DNA of 64,000 nucleotides from assembly GCA_050186825.1 (NCBI GenBank), contig JBFWYD010000062.1:3042-67041 (forward strand), read 5' to 3'. This DNA is from NORP233 sp050186825 (GTDB lineage Bacteria > Planctomycetota > J058). Position numbers and translations under genes: made by a program. How positions within the stretch are numbered: position 1 is the first letter of the stretch; the number at the start of each line of letters is the position of its first letter. Below the pieces are notes generated by a model, which saw nothing but the letters and a program-made list of their open reading frames with translations, was not told where the DNA came from and searched no databases. Shown here piece after piece: positions 15,192 to 23,318 of the stretch.

Positions 15192-17048
15192 GTGAGGGTG
15201 ACCTTCGCGATCCTGGGCGCGACGCTGGTGCTGCTCCTCTCGGGGCGGGTCCCGATGGAGGCGGCGGCCCTCATCTCGCTGCTGGCGCTGTTCCTGACCG
15301 GGACGCTGAAGCTGCCGCAGGTGCTCGCGGGCTTCTCGGACCCGACCGTGATCATGATCGCGGGGCTGTTCGTGGTCGGGGCCGGCATGTTCCGGACCGG
15401 GGTGGCGGGCTGGCTGTCGGCGCGGCTGGTCGCGCTCAGCGGGCGGGACGAGCGGCGGCTGCTGGTGCTCCTGATCCTGCTCGCGGCCGGCATGTCGGCC
15501 CTGCTCAGCAACACCGGCACGGTCGCGGTGCTGATGCCCGCCGTGATCGCGGCCTGCGCGCGGCTCGGGGTCGGGCCCTCGCGCTACCTGATGCCGCTGG
15601 CCTTCGCGGCGTCCTTCGGGGGGCTGCTGACCCTGGTCGGGACGCCGCCCAACGTGGTCGTCTCGAACGCGCTCGCGCAGAGCCCGGGCGGGCCGCTCGG
15701 CTTCTTCGAGCTGGGGAAGCTGGGGCTGCCGCTGCTGCTGGTCTACCTGGCCTGCGCCGCGCTCGGCGCGGCCGACGGGCCCGAGCGCGAGGGCTCGCAG
15801 GGCGCGCGCGAGCTGACCTTCGAGGAGCTGTCGCGCGCCTACGCGCTCGAGCGGCGGCTGCTGCTGTTGCGGGTGCCCGCCGGCTCGCCGCTCGCGAACC
15901 AGCGCCTGCGCGAGCTGCGTCTGCCCGAGCGGGCCGGGGCCGAGGTGGTCGTCTCGCAGGCGCTCCCGCCCGAGGCCGAGGTGGCGGATCCGCTGGCCGA
16001 GCTCGGCGACGCCGACCGCGAGGCCGAGGTCGGGCCCGACAGCCGCGTCCCCGCGCCGGGCGCGCTCTACGCGGTGGGCGACGCGGCGCGGGCCGAGGCC
16101 TTCGCGCGCGAGCAGGGGCTCGAGCTGCGCGTGCTCGACCTCGGCGACGAGGAGGCCCGCGGCCGGCTCTACTCGCGGGCGCGCGGCTTCGCCGAGGTGG
16201 TCCTGACCCAGCGCAGCGCGGCCAACGGCAAGACCCTGCGCGACCTGCGCTTCGCGACCCGCTACGGGGTCAAGGTCGTGGGGCTGCTGCGCGGCGGGCG
16301 GCTGCACGAGGACGTGGGCAGCGTGCCCCTGGCCTTCGGTGACGCCCTGCTGGTGGTCGGGCCGCGCGAGGCCCTGCTCCGCCTGGCCCGCGAGAGCTTC
16401 GACTACGTGGTCGCGCTGCCCGGCGGCGAGACGGCCCCCGACCCGGTCCTGACCTGGCGCGCGGGCGTGGCGGGGCTCGCGCTCCTGACCATGGTCGCGC
16501 TGCTGCTCCTGGGCTGGGTCCCGGCCGTGATCGCGGTCCTGATCGCGGCCGGGATGATGGTCCTGTTCGGCGCCCTGCCGCCGGCCGACGCCTACCGCTC
16601 GATCGACTGGCCGAGCGTGATCCTGATCGCGGGGATGCTCCCCCTGGGGACGGCGCTCTCCGAGACGGGCGGCGCCGCGCTGCTGGCCAACGGCCTGGTC
16701 GAGGCCCTGGCCGACGCCCCGCCGCGCGTGCTCCTGGGCGGGCTGTTCCTGCTGGCCATGACCCTCTCGCAGTTCATCAGCAACACGGCCACGGCCGTGC
16801 TCCTGGCCCCGGTCGCGCTCCAGCTCAGCGCGCGCCTGGGCGTCTCGCCGCGGCCGATCCTGGTCGTGCTCGCGGCCGGGGCCTCCTGCGCCTTCCTGAC
16901 CCCGATCGCCTCGCCGACCAACACCCTGGTGCTCGGGCCGGGCGGCTACCGCTTCCGGGACTTCGCCACCCGCGGCTGGGTCCCGACCGCGATCGTGCTG
17001 GTGGTGACCCTCGCGCTCGCGCCGGTGCTCTGGCCGCTCCACGGCTGA
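15192..17048 (+). CDS. SLC13-type anion transporter with two RCK_C domains
   Basis: 618 aa secondary transporter of the SLC13/DASS superfamily (divalent anions such as sulfate or dicarboxylates). Both half-repeats carry the family signatures: LLSNTGTVAVLMP with GTPPNVVVS in the first, and FISNTATAVLLAP with ASPTNTLV in the second. The cytoplasmic stretch at about 205-415 holds two TrkA_C-like (RCK_C) regulatory domains: the RVPAGSPLANQRLREL region and the TQRSAANGKTLRDLRF region ending FGDALLVVG. The layout matches bacterial SLC13-RCK proteins linked to sulfur compounds, but the substrate is inferred. Start chosen from the TAGACT element. Confidence 0.9.
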   Translation: MRVTFAILGATLVLLLSGRVPMEAAALISLLALFLTGTLKLPQVLAGFSDPTVIMIAGLFVVGAGMFRTGVAGWLSARLVALSGRDERRLLVLLILLAAGMSALLSNTGTVAVLMPAVIAACARLGVGPSRYLMPLAFAASFGGLLTLVGTPPNVVVSNALAQSPGGPLGFFELGKLGLPLLLVYLACAALGAADGPEREGSQGARELTFEELSRAYALERRLLLLRVPAGSPLANQRLRELRLPERAGAEVVVSQALPPEAEVADPLAELGDADREAEVGPDSRVPAPGALYAVGDAARAEAFAREQGLELRVLDLGDEEARGRLYSRARGFAEVVLTQRSAANGKTLRDLRFATRYGVKVVGLLRGGRLHEDVGSVPLAFGDALLVVGPREALLRLARESFDYVVALPGGETAPDPVLTWRAGVAGLALLTMVALLLLGWVPAVIAVLIAAGMMVLFGALPPADAYRSIDWPSVILIAGMLPLGTALSETGGAALLANGLVEALADAPPRVLLGGLFLLAMTLSQFISNTATAVLLAPVALQLSARLGVSPRPILVVLAAGASCAFLTPIASPTNTLVLGPGGYRFRDFATRGWVPTAIVLVVTLALAPVLWPLHG

Positions 17049-17268
17049 GCGAGAGGCGCGAGCCCGCGCCCAGGCGCTGCGCTCGAGCGTGCGGCGCCAG
17101 CCCATCCTTCTTCGGCGCCATGACGCTGAAGCGAGACCAGTCGCTGCCCAGGCGCTCGAGCGTGCGGCGCCAGCCCATACCGACCTTGGTGTCATGGCGC
17201 CTCGAACGAGAGCGTCAGCCTTCGCCATGACGCCCTAGCGAGAGGCGTCAGCTTCCACTCTCTATCCC
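17049..17268. repeat. Intergenic stretch with a 25-nt direct repeat
   Basis: Between the transporter and the inverted repeat. The 25-nt word starting GCTCGAGCGTGCGGCGCCAG occurs at 17081-17105 and again at 17154-17178. Copies of GGCGCCATGACG/GCGTCATGGCGCC and GCGTCAGC in both orientations fill the rest. No ORF here looks real. Confidence 0.7.
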
Positions 17269-17360
17269 GCTGAGGCGGGATTTCGGGTGGTCACGCTCGG
17301 TCCAACCAGTCCCAAGGACGCCGTCCCGCCCAGCGTGACCGCCCGAAATCCCGTCTCAGC
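17269..17360. repeat. 29-bp inverted repeat (palindromic family, copy 1)
   Basis: Left arm 17269-17297 and right arm 17332-17360 are reverse complements except at two positions, with a 34-nt loop. The inner ends carry GGTCAC and GTGACC, as in copies 2 and 3. The right arm contains the TGA stop of the amidase gene (17356-17358). It could act as a terminator for genes on both sides. Confidence 0.85.
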
Positions 17361-20037
17361 GGTTGGCCCAGTAGACGGCGATCCCGGCGGCGATCGAGCG
17401 GGCCTCGGCCGCGGCCAGCTGCGAGGCCTTGGCCTGGGTGATGTCGGGGGTGTCCACGTAGAAGCCCTCGACCAGGACGCCGGTCTGGATCAGGCTGTGG
17501 GCGCCGCTCAGCACGCCGAGCGCCTGGCCCTTCACGCCCAGGTTGTAGCGGTTCTGCCCGCCCCACAGCCCCTTGACCAGCTCGCCCTGGATCGCGGCCG
17601 CGAGCTTGCGCGAGCTCGGAGTGCTCTTGGTGTTGTGGACGAGGACCATCGAGCCCTGCGTGCGCGCGTTGCCCGAGTTGTGATGCACCGAGACGAACAG
17701 GTCCTGGCCGCGCGCCTTCTGGCCCTTCTGGAACAGCGAGAGCCGCTCGCCCGAGCCCGAGGGGTAGGCGTTCAGCGAGACGATCGCGCCGCGGGCCCGC
17801 AGCTCGGCGGCGAGCAGCTCGCCCACGCGGATGTTGATCGAGTTCTCGGTCACGCCCGTGCCCTTGTTGACCGCGCCCGGATCGAAGGCCGACTTGTTGG
17901 TGCGGCCGTGCCCGCAGTCGATCGCGATCTTCACGCCGTTCAGGCTGCCGTCGCGCACCGGCTCGGTCGGGTTCGAGGCCGGGAGGCTGCTGTCGCTGGC
18001 GCCAGGGGTCGAGGAGGCCGGGTTGGAGGAGCCGGGGTTCGACGAGCCGGGGTTCGCTGAACCCGGGTTCGAGGCGTCCGTCACGCCCGGGGCCGTGGTG
18101 CCCTTCTTGGGGTCGGCGTTGGCGACCGGGCCGGGCTCGACCTTGGGCTCCTGGTCGAGCTTGGCCGCGGTCGCGGCGTCGGCGGTCCCCGTCACGGGCA
18201 GGCCGTTCTTGCGCTGGAAGTCCTCGAGGGCCTGCTTGGTCTCGGGGCCGAACCTGCCGTCCTCGCCGATCAGGGGCAGGCCCGCGCGCTCGCGGTGCGC
18301 GTTGAGGCGCTTCTGGAGCACGGCCACCTCGGGGTGGACGTCGCCCTCCTTGAGCGCCGAGGCGCGCACGTTGGCGGCGGGCGCCTGCTCGAGCTGCTCC
18401 CAGGTGGCCGGGTCGCTGGTCCCGCTCTCGGCCAGGCCGGCGCCGCGCTGGAAGGAGGCCAGGGCGGTCTTGGTCGAGCGGCCGAAGTTGCCGTCCTCGT
18501 CGATCTTGGGCAGGCCCGCGGCCTCGCGGTGCTCGTTGATCAGCTGCTGGAGCCGCTTGACCGTCTCCGACTGGTCGCCCTCCTGGAGCAGGGGGCGCTG
18601 GCCGGCGAGCTTCTCCTGCTCGCGCAGGGCGGCCAGCAGCTCCTGATCGACGACGCCGGTCTCGGGCTGGCCGTTGGCCTTCTGCAGCTCGCGCACCGCG
18701 GCCTCGGTCGCGGGGCCGTAGTGGCCGTCCTCCTTCAGCAGCGACGCGCCGCGCGCGCGCCGGCGGCGGTTGAGCATCTCCTGGAGCTCGCGCACCTCCG
18801 CGCCCTCGTCGCCGGGGCGGAGCGCGTTGAGCGCCTTCCAGGTCGCGGCGTCGGCCACGCCGGTCGGCTCCAGGCCCTCCCTGGTCTGGAAGTCCTGGAG
18901 CGCCTGCTCGGTGGCCGGGCCGAACTTTCCGTCCGGCTGCACGTCCGCGCCGCGCTTCTGCAGCGCGCGCTGGAGCTCGCTGACCAGCTCGCCGCGAGCC
19001 CCGCGCTTCAGCTCGGGCGAGCGGCTGGCGGCCTGGAGCGCGGTGTCGGTCGCCTGGTCCAGCTCGCCGGTGACGGGCAGGCCCACCCGGCGCTGGAAGG
19101 CCGCCAGCGCGTCCTTGGTCTGCTGGCCGAAGCGGCCGTCCTCGCGCAGGTCCGCGCCGGTGCGGTTGAGGTCGCGCTGCAGGTCGCGCACCACCTCGCC
19201 GCGGTCGCCGAGCTTGGCCGGGGTGAAGGTGCGCTTGGGCGCGACGCGCGGGAGGCCGAAGGCGTCGCGCAGCGCGTTGTCCATCCCGATCTTCTCGACC
19301 TTGACCACGGGCTGCGTGGGGTCGGCCACGGGCTCGGGCTGCTCGGTGACCGGCTGCGCGTCCTCGGCCACGACGGGCTTGGGCTCGACGACCGGCTTCT
19401 CCTCGACGACGGGCTTGGGCTCGACGATCGGCTTCTCCTCGACGACGGGCTTGGGCTCGACGATCGGCTTCTCCTCGACGACGGGCTTGGGCTCGACGAC
19501 GGGCTTCGGATCCTCCACGCGCGGGCGGAGCTGGATCATCCGCGGCTGCTCGCCGGGACGGCCCAGGTCGAAGCCGTAGAGGCCGTCGTGGTCGAGCCAG
19601 GCGGCCTGGGCCGCGTGCTTGTCGCCGTTGCGCGGGCCGACCGCGGCGCCGGTCATGGCCAGGCGACCGTCGGGCAGGAGCTGGAATGTCGCGTCCGGCC
19701 GCAGGTAGAGCGTGCCGTTGTTCTGGGTCGGGAGCTCGACCGGGCCGCGCAGGCTGAGGGAGACCTTGCCGTTCTCGACCTTGATGTCCTTGGCCGAGGA
19801 GAGCAGGCGGCGCACGTCGGGGGAGAGGTCGCCCGCGCGGAAGGCGGCGCGGAACAGGTCCCCGCCGTCGGCCTGGACGTTCCCGGCGCTCGAGAGCTGC
19901 CCGAGGAAGGCCAGGGCGTCGCTCTTCCCGCGCTGCGTGAGGGAGGTCTGCACGACCTCCTGGCCCGCGGGGTCGGCCTGCGCGACGGTCGTCGCGATCA
20001 GGCCCAGAAGCAGCACGGCGGGCGTCCAGCGGATCAT
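17356..20037 (-). CDS. N-acetylmuramoyl-L-alanine amidase with five peptidoglycan-binding domains
   Basis: 893 aa exported murein hydrolase that cleaves the lactyl-amide bond between MurNAc and L-Ala. A signal peptide (MIRWTPAVLLLGLIATTVAQA) precedes an unnamed domain (about 25-175) shared with the next gene. Then come a PKPVVEE repeat linker, five PG_binding_1 domains (about 285-640; repeats of DGRFGPETKQALEDFQ type), a Ser/Asn/Pro linker, and a C-terminal Amidase_3 domain with zinc ligands in AIDCGHGR, a Glu in VTENSINI, the His of FVSVHHNS and catalytic Glu in VLVEGFYVD. ATG 20037 is chosen for the signal peptide; ATG 20061 would add 8 residues. Confidence 0.92.
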   Translation of the reverse strand: MIRWTPAVLLLGLIATTVAQADPAGQEVVQTSLTQRGKSDALAFLGQLSSAGNVQADGGDLFRAAFRAGDLSPDVRRLLSSAKDIKVENGKVSLSLRGPVELPTQNNGTLYLRPDATFQLLPDGRLAMTGAAVGPRNGDKHAAQAAWLDHDGLYGFDLGRPGEQPRMIQLRPRVEDPKPVVEPKPVVEEKPIVEPKPVVEEKPIVEPKPVVEEKPVVEPKPVVAEDAQPVTEQPEPVADPTQPVVKVEKIGMDNALRDAFGLPRVAPKRTFTPAKLGDRGEVVRDLQRDLNRTGADLREDGRFGQQTKDALAAFQRRVGLPVTGELDQATDTALQAASRSPELKRGARGELVSELQRALQKRGADVQPDGKFGPATEQALQDFQTREGLEPTGVADAATWKALNALRPGDEGAEVRELQEMLNRRRRARGASLLKEDGHYGPATEAAVRELQKANGQPETGVVDQELLAALREQEKLAGQRPLLQEGDQSETVKRLQQLINEHREAAGLPKIDEDGNFGRSTKTALASFQRGAGLAESGTSDPATWEQLEQAPAANVRASALKEGDVHPEVAVLQKRLNAHRERAGLPLIGEDGRFGPETKQALEDFQRKNGLPVTGTADAATAAKLDQEPKVEPGPVANADPKKGTTAPGVTDASNPGSANPGSSNPGSSNPASSTPGASDSSLPASNPTEPVRDGSLNGVKIAIDCGHGRTNKSAFDPGAVNKGTGVTENSINIRVGELLAAELRARGAIVSLNAYPSGSGERLSLFQKGQKARGQDLFVSVHHNSGNARTQGSMVLVHNTKSTPSSRKLAAAIQGELVKGLWGGQNRYNLGVKGQALGVLSGAHSLIQTGVLVEGFYVDTPDITQAKASQLAAAEARSIAAGIAVYWANR
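19370..19505. repeat. 36-bp tandem repeats encoding a PKPVVEEKPIVE linker
   Basis: More than three copies of a 36-bp unit inside the amidase gene give a TonB-like Pro/Lys/Val/Glu linker. Such linkers are extended and can span the periplasm or cell wall. Confidence 0.85.
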
Positions 20038-20267
20038 GGGGAGGCTCTCTTCCTTCGCCATCCCTCCAAGGCACCTGGGGTGCCGTCGTAACGGGACGTC
20101 CGCAAAGGACTTGAGCGCGCCGCGTGGCCGCGAGGAGTCAGTCTGTTTCAGAATCGCTTCAGGTGGACGCCTGTCGAGGCCCGACGCATTCTGCCCAAGT
20201 AGCGAAGAAGGCTAGAGTTGCGCGGTGAAAACAGGCTGAATAGGTCGCGAGCCTGAAATGAAATGAT
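20038..20267. other. Intergenic region upstream of the amidase gene
   Basis: 230 nt without a credible gene. Compared with its surroundings it is AT-rich. It carries TAGAGT (20213-20218) on the plus strand, followed 6 nt later by a 4-codon ORF starting GTG (20225). It probably holds the minus-strand promoter of the amidase gene. Confidence 0.4.
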
Positions 20268-22310
20268 TCAGTTGGGCGCGCTGAAGTCGCCCATCGCTGG
20301 CCGGCCGAAGCCGTCGATCGTGGCGCGCGCGCTCGCGGAGCTCAGCTCGTAGACCTTGCGGCGCACGCTGTTGCTCGTGTTGCCCTCGATCGTGGTCAGG
20401 CGGCCGCTGCCGCGGTCGTAGGCCTCGACCAGGCCGATGTGGCCGTTGTCGCCGCGCGACCAGACCACGTAGTCGCCGGCGCGGATCGGCAGGTCGCCGT
20501 AGCCGGCGTAGACCTCGCAGGTCAGGCCCTTCGAGCGGGCCCAGCGCTGGCCGGCCGAGCTCTGGAAGACCATGTAGCGGCGGGTGCTGCCCTGGCGCTG
20601 GTGGGTCGAGCGGGTCGCCTCCCAGCGGGCCAGGTTGGCGCGGGTCCAGCTCTGGGTGTAGCTGCGGTAGAGGAAGAAGGCCCGGACCTTGCCCACCGAG
20701 TGCAGCTCGTGCTGGCCGGCCCACACGAGGCCCAGGCGCCGCGCGGCCTGCGTGTAGTTGAAGCTCGCGAAGAAGCCGCACCACTCGTAGCCGGTCGACA
20801 TGCCCGCGGTGCGCGCGTAGAGGTCGACGCGCCCGCCGCTGTTGCTGCTGCCGGTCTCGCGCACGCCGAGCGAGAGCTCGTAGCGCGCGGACTCGATCAC
20901 GAGCCGCTGGATCTGGTCGAGGCGGGTCCCGCCCTCGGCCGAGGGCAGGGGCGGGGCGGGCAGGTTGGTGGCGTCGCTGCCGCCGCTGGGCTGGCTGCTG
21001 GGCTGGGTGGGGCTGGGGCGTGAGGCGACCGGCGCGCCCTCGCGGTGACGGGGCTGACGCGAGAGGGCGGCCCAGGTCGGCGCGTCGGCGCTGCCGGTCT
21101 CGTTCAGGCCCTGCCCGCGCTGGAAGGAGCGCACGGCCAGCTCGGTCACAGGGCCGAAGATCCCGTCCTCGGCGATCGAGGACTGGCCGGCGTTCCAGCG
21201 ATGCACGTTGAGCAGGTGCTGGAGCTGGCGGACCTGGGGGCCGCGCGCGTCGCGGGCCAGCTCGGGCGAGCTCGCCAGCTCGGCGCTGCGCGCCGCGGCG
21301 TCGGGCTGGAGCAGGCCGCTCCAGGTGTTCGCGTCCACGACGCCGGTCGGGTCGAGGCCCTGGCCGCGCTGCAGCTCGCGCACGGCCGCGACCGTGGCCT
21401 CGTCGAAGCGGCCGGTCACGGGGATCGGCGCGGCGCCCGTGGCGCGGCGCTGGGCGTTCAGGCGCTCCTGGAGGTCGCTGACCTCCTGGCCGAAGTCGCC
21501 CTGCCAGAGCGCGGGGGTCGCGGGGGCGGCGGGCGCGCTCGGGGTGGTCGTGGCGCCGGGCGCGGCGCGCAGGCCGCGCCAGGTGGCCGGGTCGGCCTCG
21601 CCTTGCGCGGACAGCCCGTGGTCGCGCTGGAAGCGGCGCAGCGCCTCGGAGGTCACCGGGCCGAACTCGCCGTTGGTCGGGATCGGGGCCAGGCCGGCGG
21701 CCTTGCGGTGCTCGTTCAGGCGCTCCTGGAGCTCCTTGACCGCCTCGCCGTTGTCGCCGCGGCGCAGGACCGGGCTCTCCTGGACCAGCGCGCTGCTGGT
21801 CGAGAGGGTCTCGGCGGGCAGGGTGACCTGGCGCCCCTGGCCGTCCTTGGCCACCTGGAGCTGGAGGGCGGGGCGGCCGTCCTTGGTGGTGCGGCGCACG
21901 CTCTGAAGCGCGTAGCGGCTGCCGTCGCGCGGGCCGATCTCGAGGCCCTCGGCGCGCAGGTCCGCGCCCTCGCGGCGGACCGCGAAGGTGGCGCCCGGGA
22001 TCAGGTCGGCGCCGCGGAGCTGGGCCGGGCTGGCGCCCTCGACCACCAGCGCGCCCTCGGCCACCCGCAGCCGGGTGGCCGAGGCGAGCAGCTGGCGCAG
22101 GGCGGGGGAGACCTCGTCGGCCTGGAGCGCCTGCTGGATCGCGGCCCGGTCGGCGTCGATCCGGCCGCTGCCGGCCACGCGCGCCAGGACCGTGAACAGG
22201 TCCTCGTCCGCCTTGCTGCGCAGGGCCGTCCGCAGATCGTCCTGGGCGGACGCCACCGAGACCGAGACCAGGAGGAAGGCGAGGCCGAGGGGAGCGCTGC
22301 GGTAAGCCAT
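20268..22310 (-). CDS. Exported CHAP-like cysteine hydrolase with three peptidoglycan-binding domains
   Basis: 680 aa. The signal peptide is MAYRSAPLGLAFLLVSVSVA. The next domain (about 25-150) is clearly related to the N-terminal domain of the adjacent amidase: DEDLFTVLARVAG against SDALAFLGQLSSAG, and LEIGPRDGSRYA against AAVGPRNGDKHA. Three PG_binding_1 domains follow (about 175-425). The C-terminal roughly 190 residues resemble a CHAP/NlpC-type amidase: Cys in GYEWCGFFASFNY, His in RGDNGHIGLVEAY, then IEGNTSN. It is therefore probably a murein endopeptidase or amidase. ATG 22310 is chosen for the signal peptide; the open frame extends upstream to 22382. Confidence 0.85.
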   Translation of the reverse strand: MAYRSAPLGLAFLLVSVSVASAQDDLRTALRSKADEDLFTVLARVAGSGRIDADRAAIQQALQADEVSPALRQLLASATRLRVAEGALVVEGASPAQLRGADLIPGATFAVRREGADLRAEGLEIGPRDGSRYALQSVRRTTKDGRPALQLQVAKDGQGRQVTLPAETLSTSSALVQESPVLRRGDNGEAVKELQERLNEHRKAAGLAPIPTNGEFGPVTSEALRRFQRDHGLSAQGEADPATWRGLRAAPGATTTPSAPAAPATPALWQGDFGQEVSDLQERLNAQRRATGAAPIPVTGRFDEATVAAVRELQRGQGLDPTGVVDANTWSGLLQPDAAARSAELASSPELARDARGPQVRQLQHLLNVHRWNAGQSSIAEDGIFGPVTELAVRSFQRGQGLNETGSADAPTWAALSRQPRHREGAPVASRPSPTQPSSQPSGGSDATNLPAPPLPSAEGGTRLDQIQRLVIESARYELSLGVRETGSSNSGGRVDLYARTAGMSTGYEWCGFFASFNYTQAARRLGLVWAGQHELHSVGKVRAFFLYRSYTQSWTRANLARWEATRSTHQRQGSTRRYMVFQSSAGQRWARSKGLTCEVYAGYGDLPIRAGDYVVWSRGDNGHIGLVEAYDRGSGRLTTIEGNTSNSVRRKVYELSSASARATIDGFGRPAMGDFSAPN

Positions 22311-22476
22311 AAGTCGCCTGAACGCGAACGGCGTGCGTGAAACGAAAAAGAAAAGCGTCCGTCTCAACTCCTTACGTGGCAACCGACAGCGACTTCGATC
22401 GTCCCCTGGATGGGTTCAGAGAGTGAAACGTCGAAATCACTACGGTTTCTCCGTGGCGACACCCATCGGGGCAGCT

Positions 22477-23175
22477 TCAGGGCAGGTCGAAGAGGACGAC
22501 CTCGACCCCGTCGCGGGCCGTGATCGTCACCCGAGGCTCGCCCGACACGGCGACCCCGTCCCCTGCGGCGACGTCCCGGCCGTTCACCTGGGCCGTGCCC
22601 GTGGCCACGTGGACCCAGGCCCGCCGCCCCGGCGCGAGTTCGTGCTCGACCGAGACCCCGGCCCCGAGGGTGCCCACGTAGACCGAGGCGTCCTGGTGGA
22701 TCGTGAGCGAGCCGTCGCGCGCGTCGCGCGAGGCCACGAGCGCCAGGCGGTCCTGCCGCGCCTCGGCGGGAAAGTGCTTCTGCTCGTAGCCGGGCCGGAT
22801 CGCGCGCCGCTCGGGCAGGATCCAGATCTGGAGCAGGTGCACGGGCTCCTGGGCCGAGTGGTTGAACTCGCTGTGCAGGACGCCGGTCCCGGCGCTCATC
22901 CGCTGCACGTCGCCCGGGCGGATCACCGAGCCGGTCCCGAGGCTGTCCTTGTGCTCGAGCGCGCCCGCGAGCACCACGGTCACGATCTCCATGTCGCGGT
23001 GCGGGTGGGTGCCGAAGCCCTGCCCCGGCTGGACCACGTCCTCGTTGATCACGCGCAGGACGCTGAAGCCCATGTGCGCGGGGTCGTGGTAATCGGCGAA
23101 GGAGAAGGTGTGGTAGGTGTCCAGCCAGCCGTGGTTGGCGTGTCCGCGCTCGCTGGCCTTGCGAAGGGTGATCAT
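22477..23175 (-). CDS. Pirin family protein
   Basis: Bicupin of 232 aa, most similar in layout to YhhW-type bacterial pirins, some of which have quercetin 2,3-dioxygenase activity. The metal ligands are visible in the N-terminal cupin: GFGTHPHRDMEIVT (two His) and GVLHSEFN (His and Glu nearby). The C-terminal cupin is degenerate, as usual. ATG 23175 has a strong GAGGAGG 5 nt upstream. It stands alone. Physiological role unknown; redox or stress functions are typical suggestions for the family. Confidence 0.9.
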   Translation of the reverse strand: MITLRKASERGHANHGWLDTYHTFSFADYHDPAHMGFSVLRVINEDVVQPGQGFGTHPHRDMEIVTVVLAGALEHKDSLGTGSVIRPGDVQRMSAGTGVLHSEFNHSAQEPVHLLQIWILPERRAIRPGYEQKHFPAEARQDRLALVASRDARDGSLTIHQDASVYVGTLGAGVSVEHELAPGRRAWVHVATGTAQVNGRDVAAGDGVAVSGEPRVTITARDGVEVVLFDLP

Positions 23176-23318
23176 GGCTGCCTCCTCGTAGGTGGTTCGC
23201 CCGACACCAGAGCAAGGCGCTGCCCGCCACCTGAGCACCGAGGACGCAGGCCTTGTGGCCGGGTCGATCGAAGCGATTCTCAGATCGGCAAGGCGCTCGA
23301 TCGGAACGATCGATCCGC

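Noticed and set aside
15057..17228. A 723-codon minus-strand frame over the transporter
   Set aside because: Shadow frame; the plus strand has clear SLC13 motifs and membrane helices.
20213..20239. TAGAGT followed by a GTG-started 4-codon ORF on the plus strand
   Set aside because: It points into the 3' end of the opposite-strand CHAP gene with no gene behind it; probably chance.
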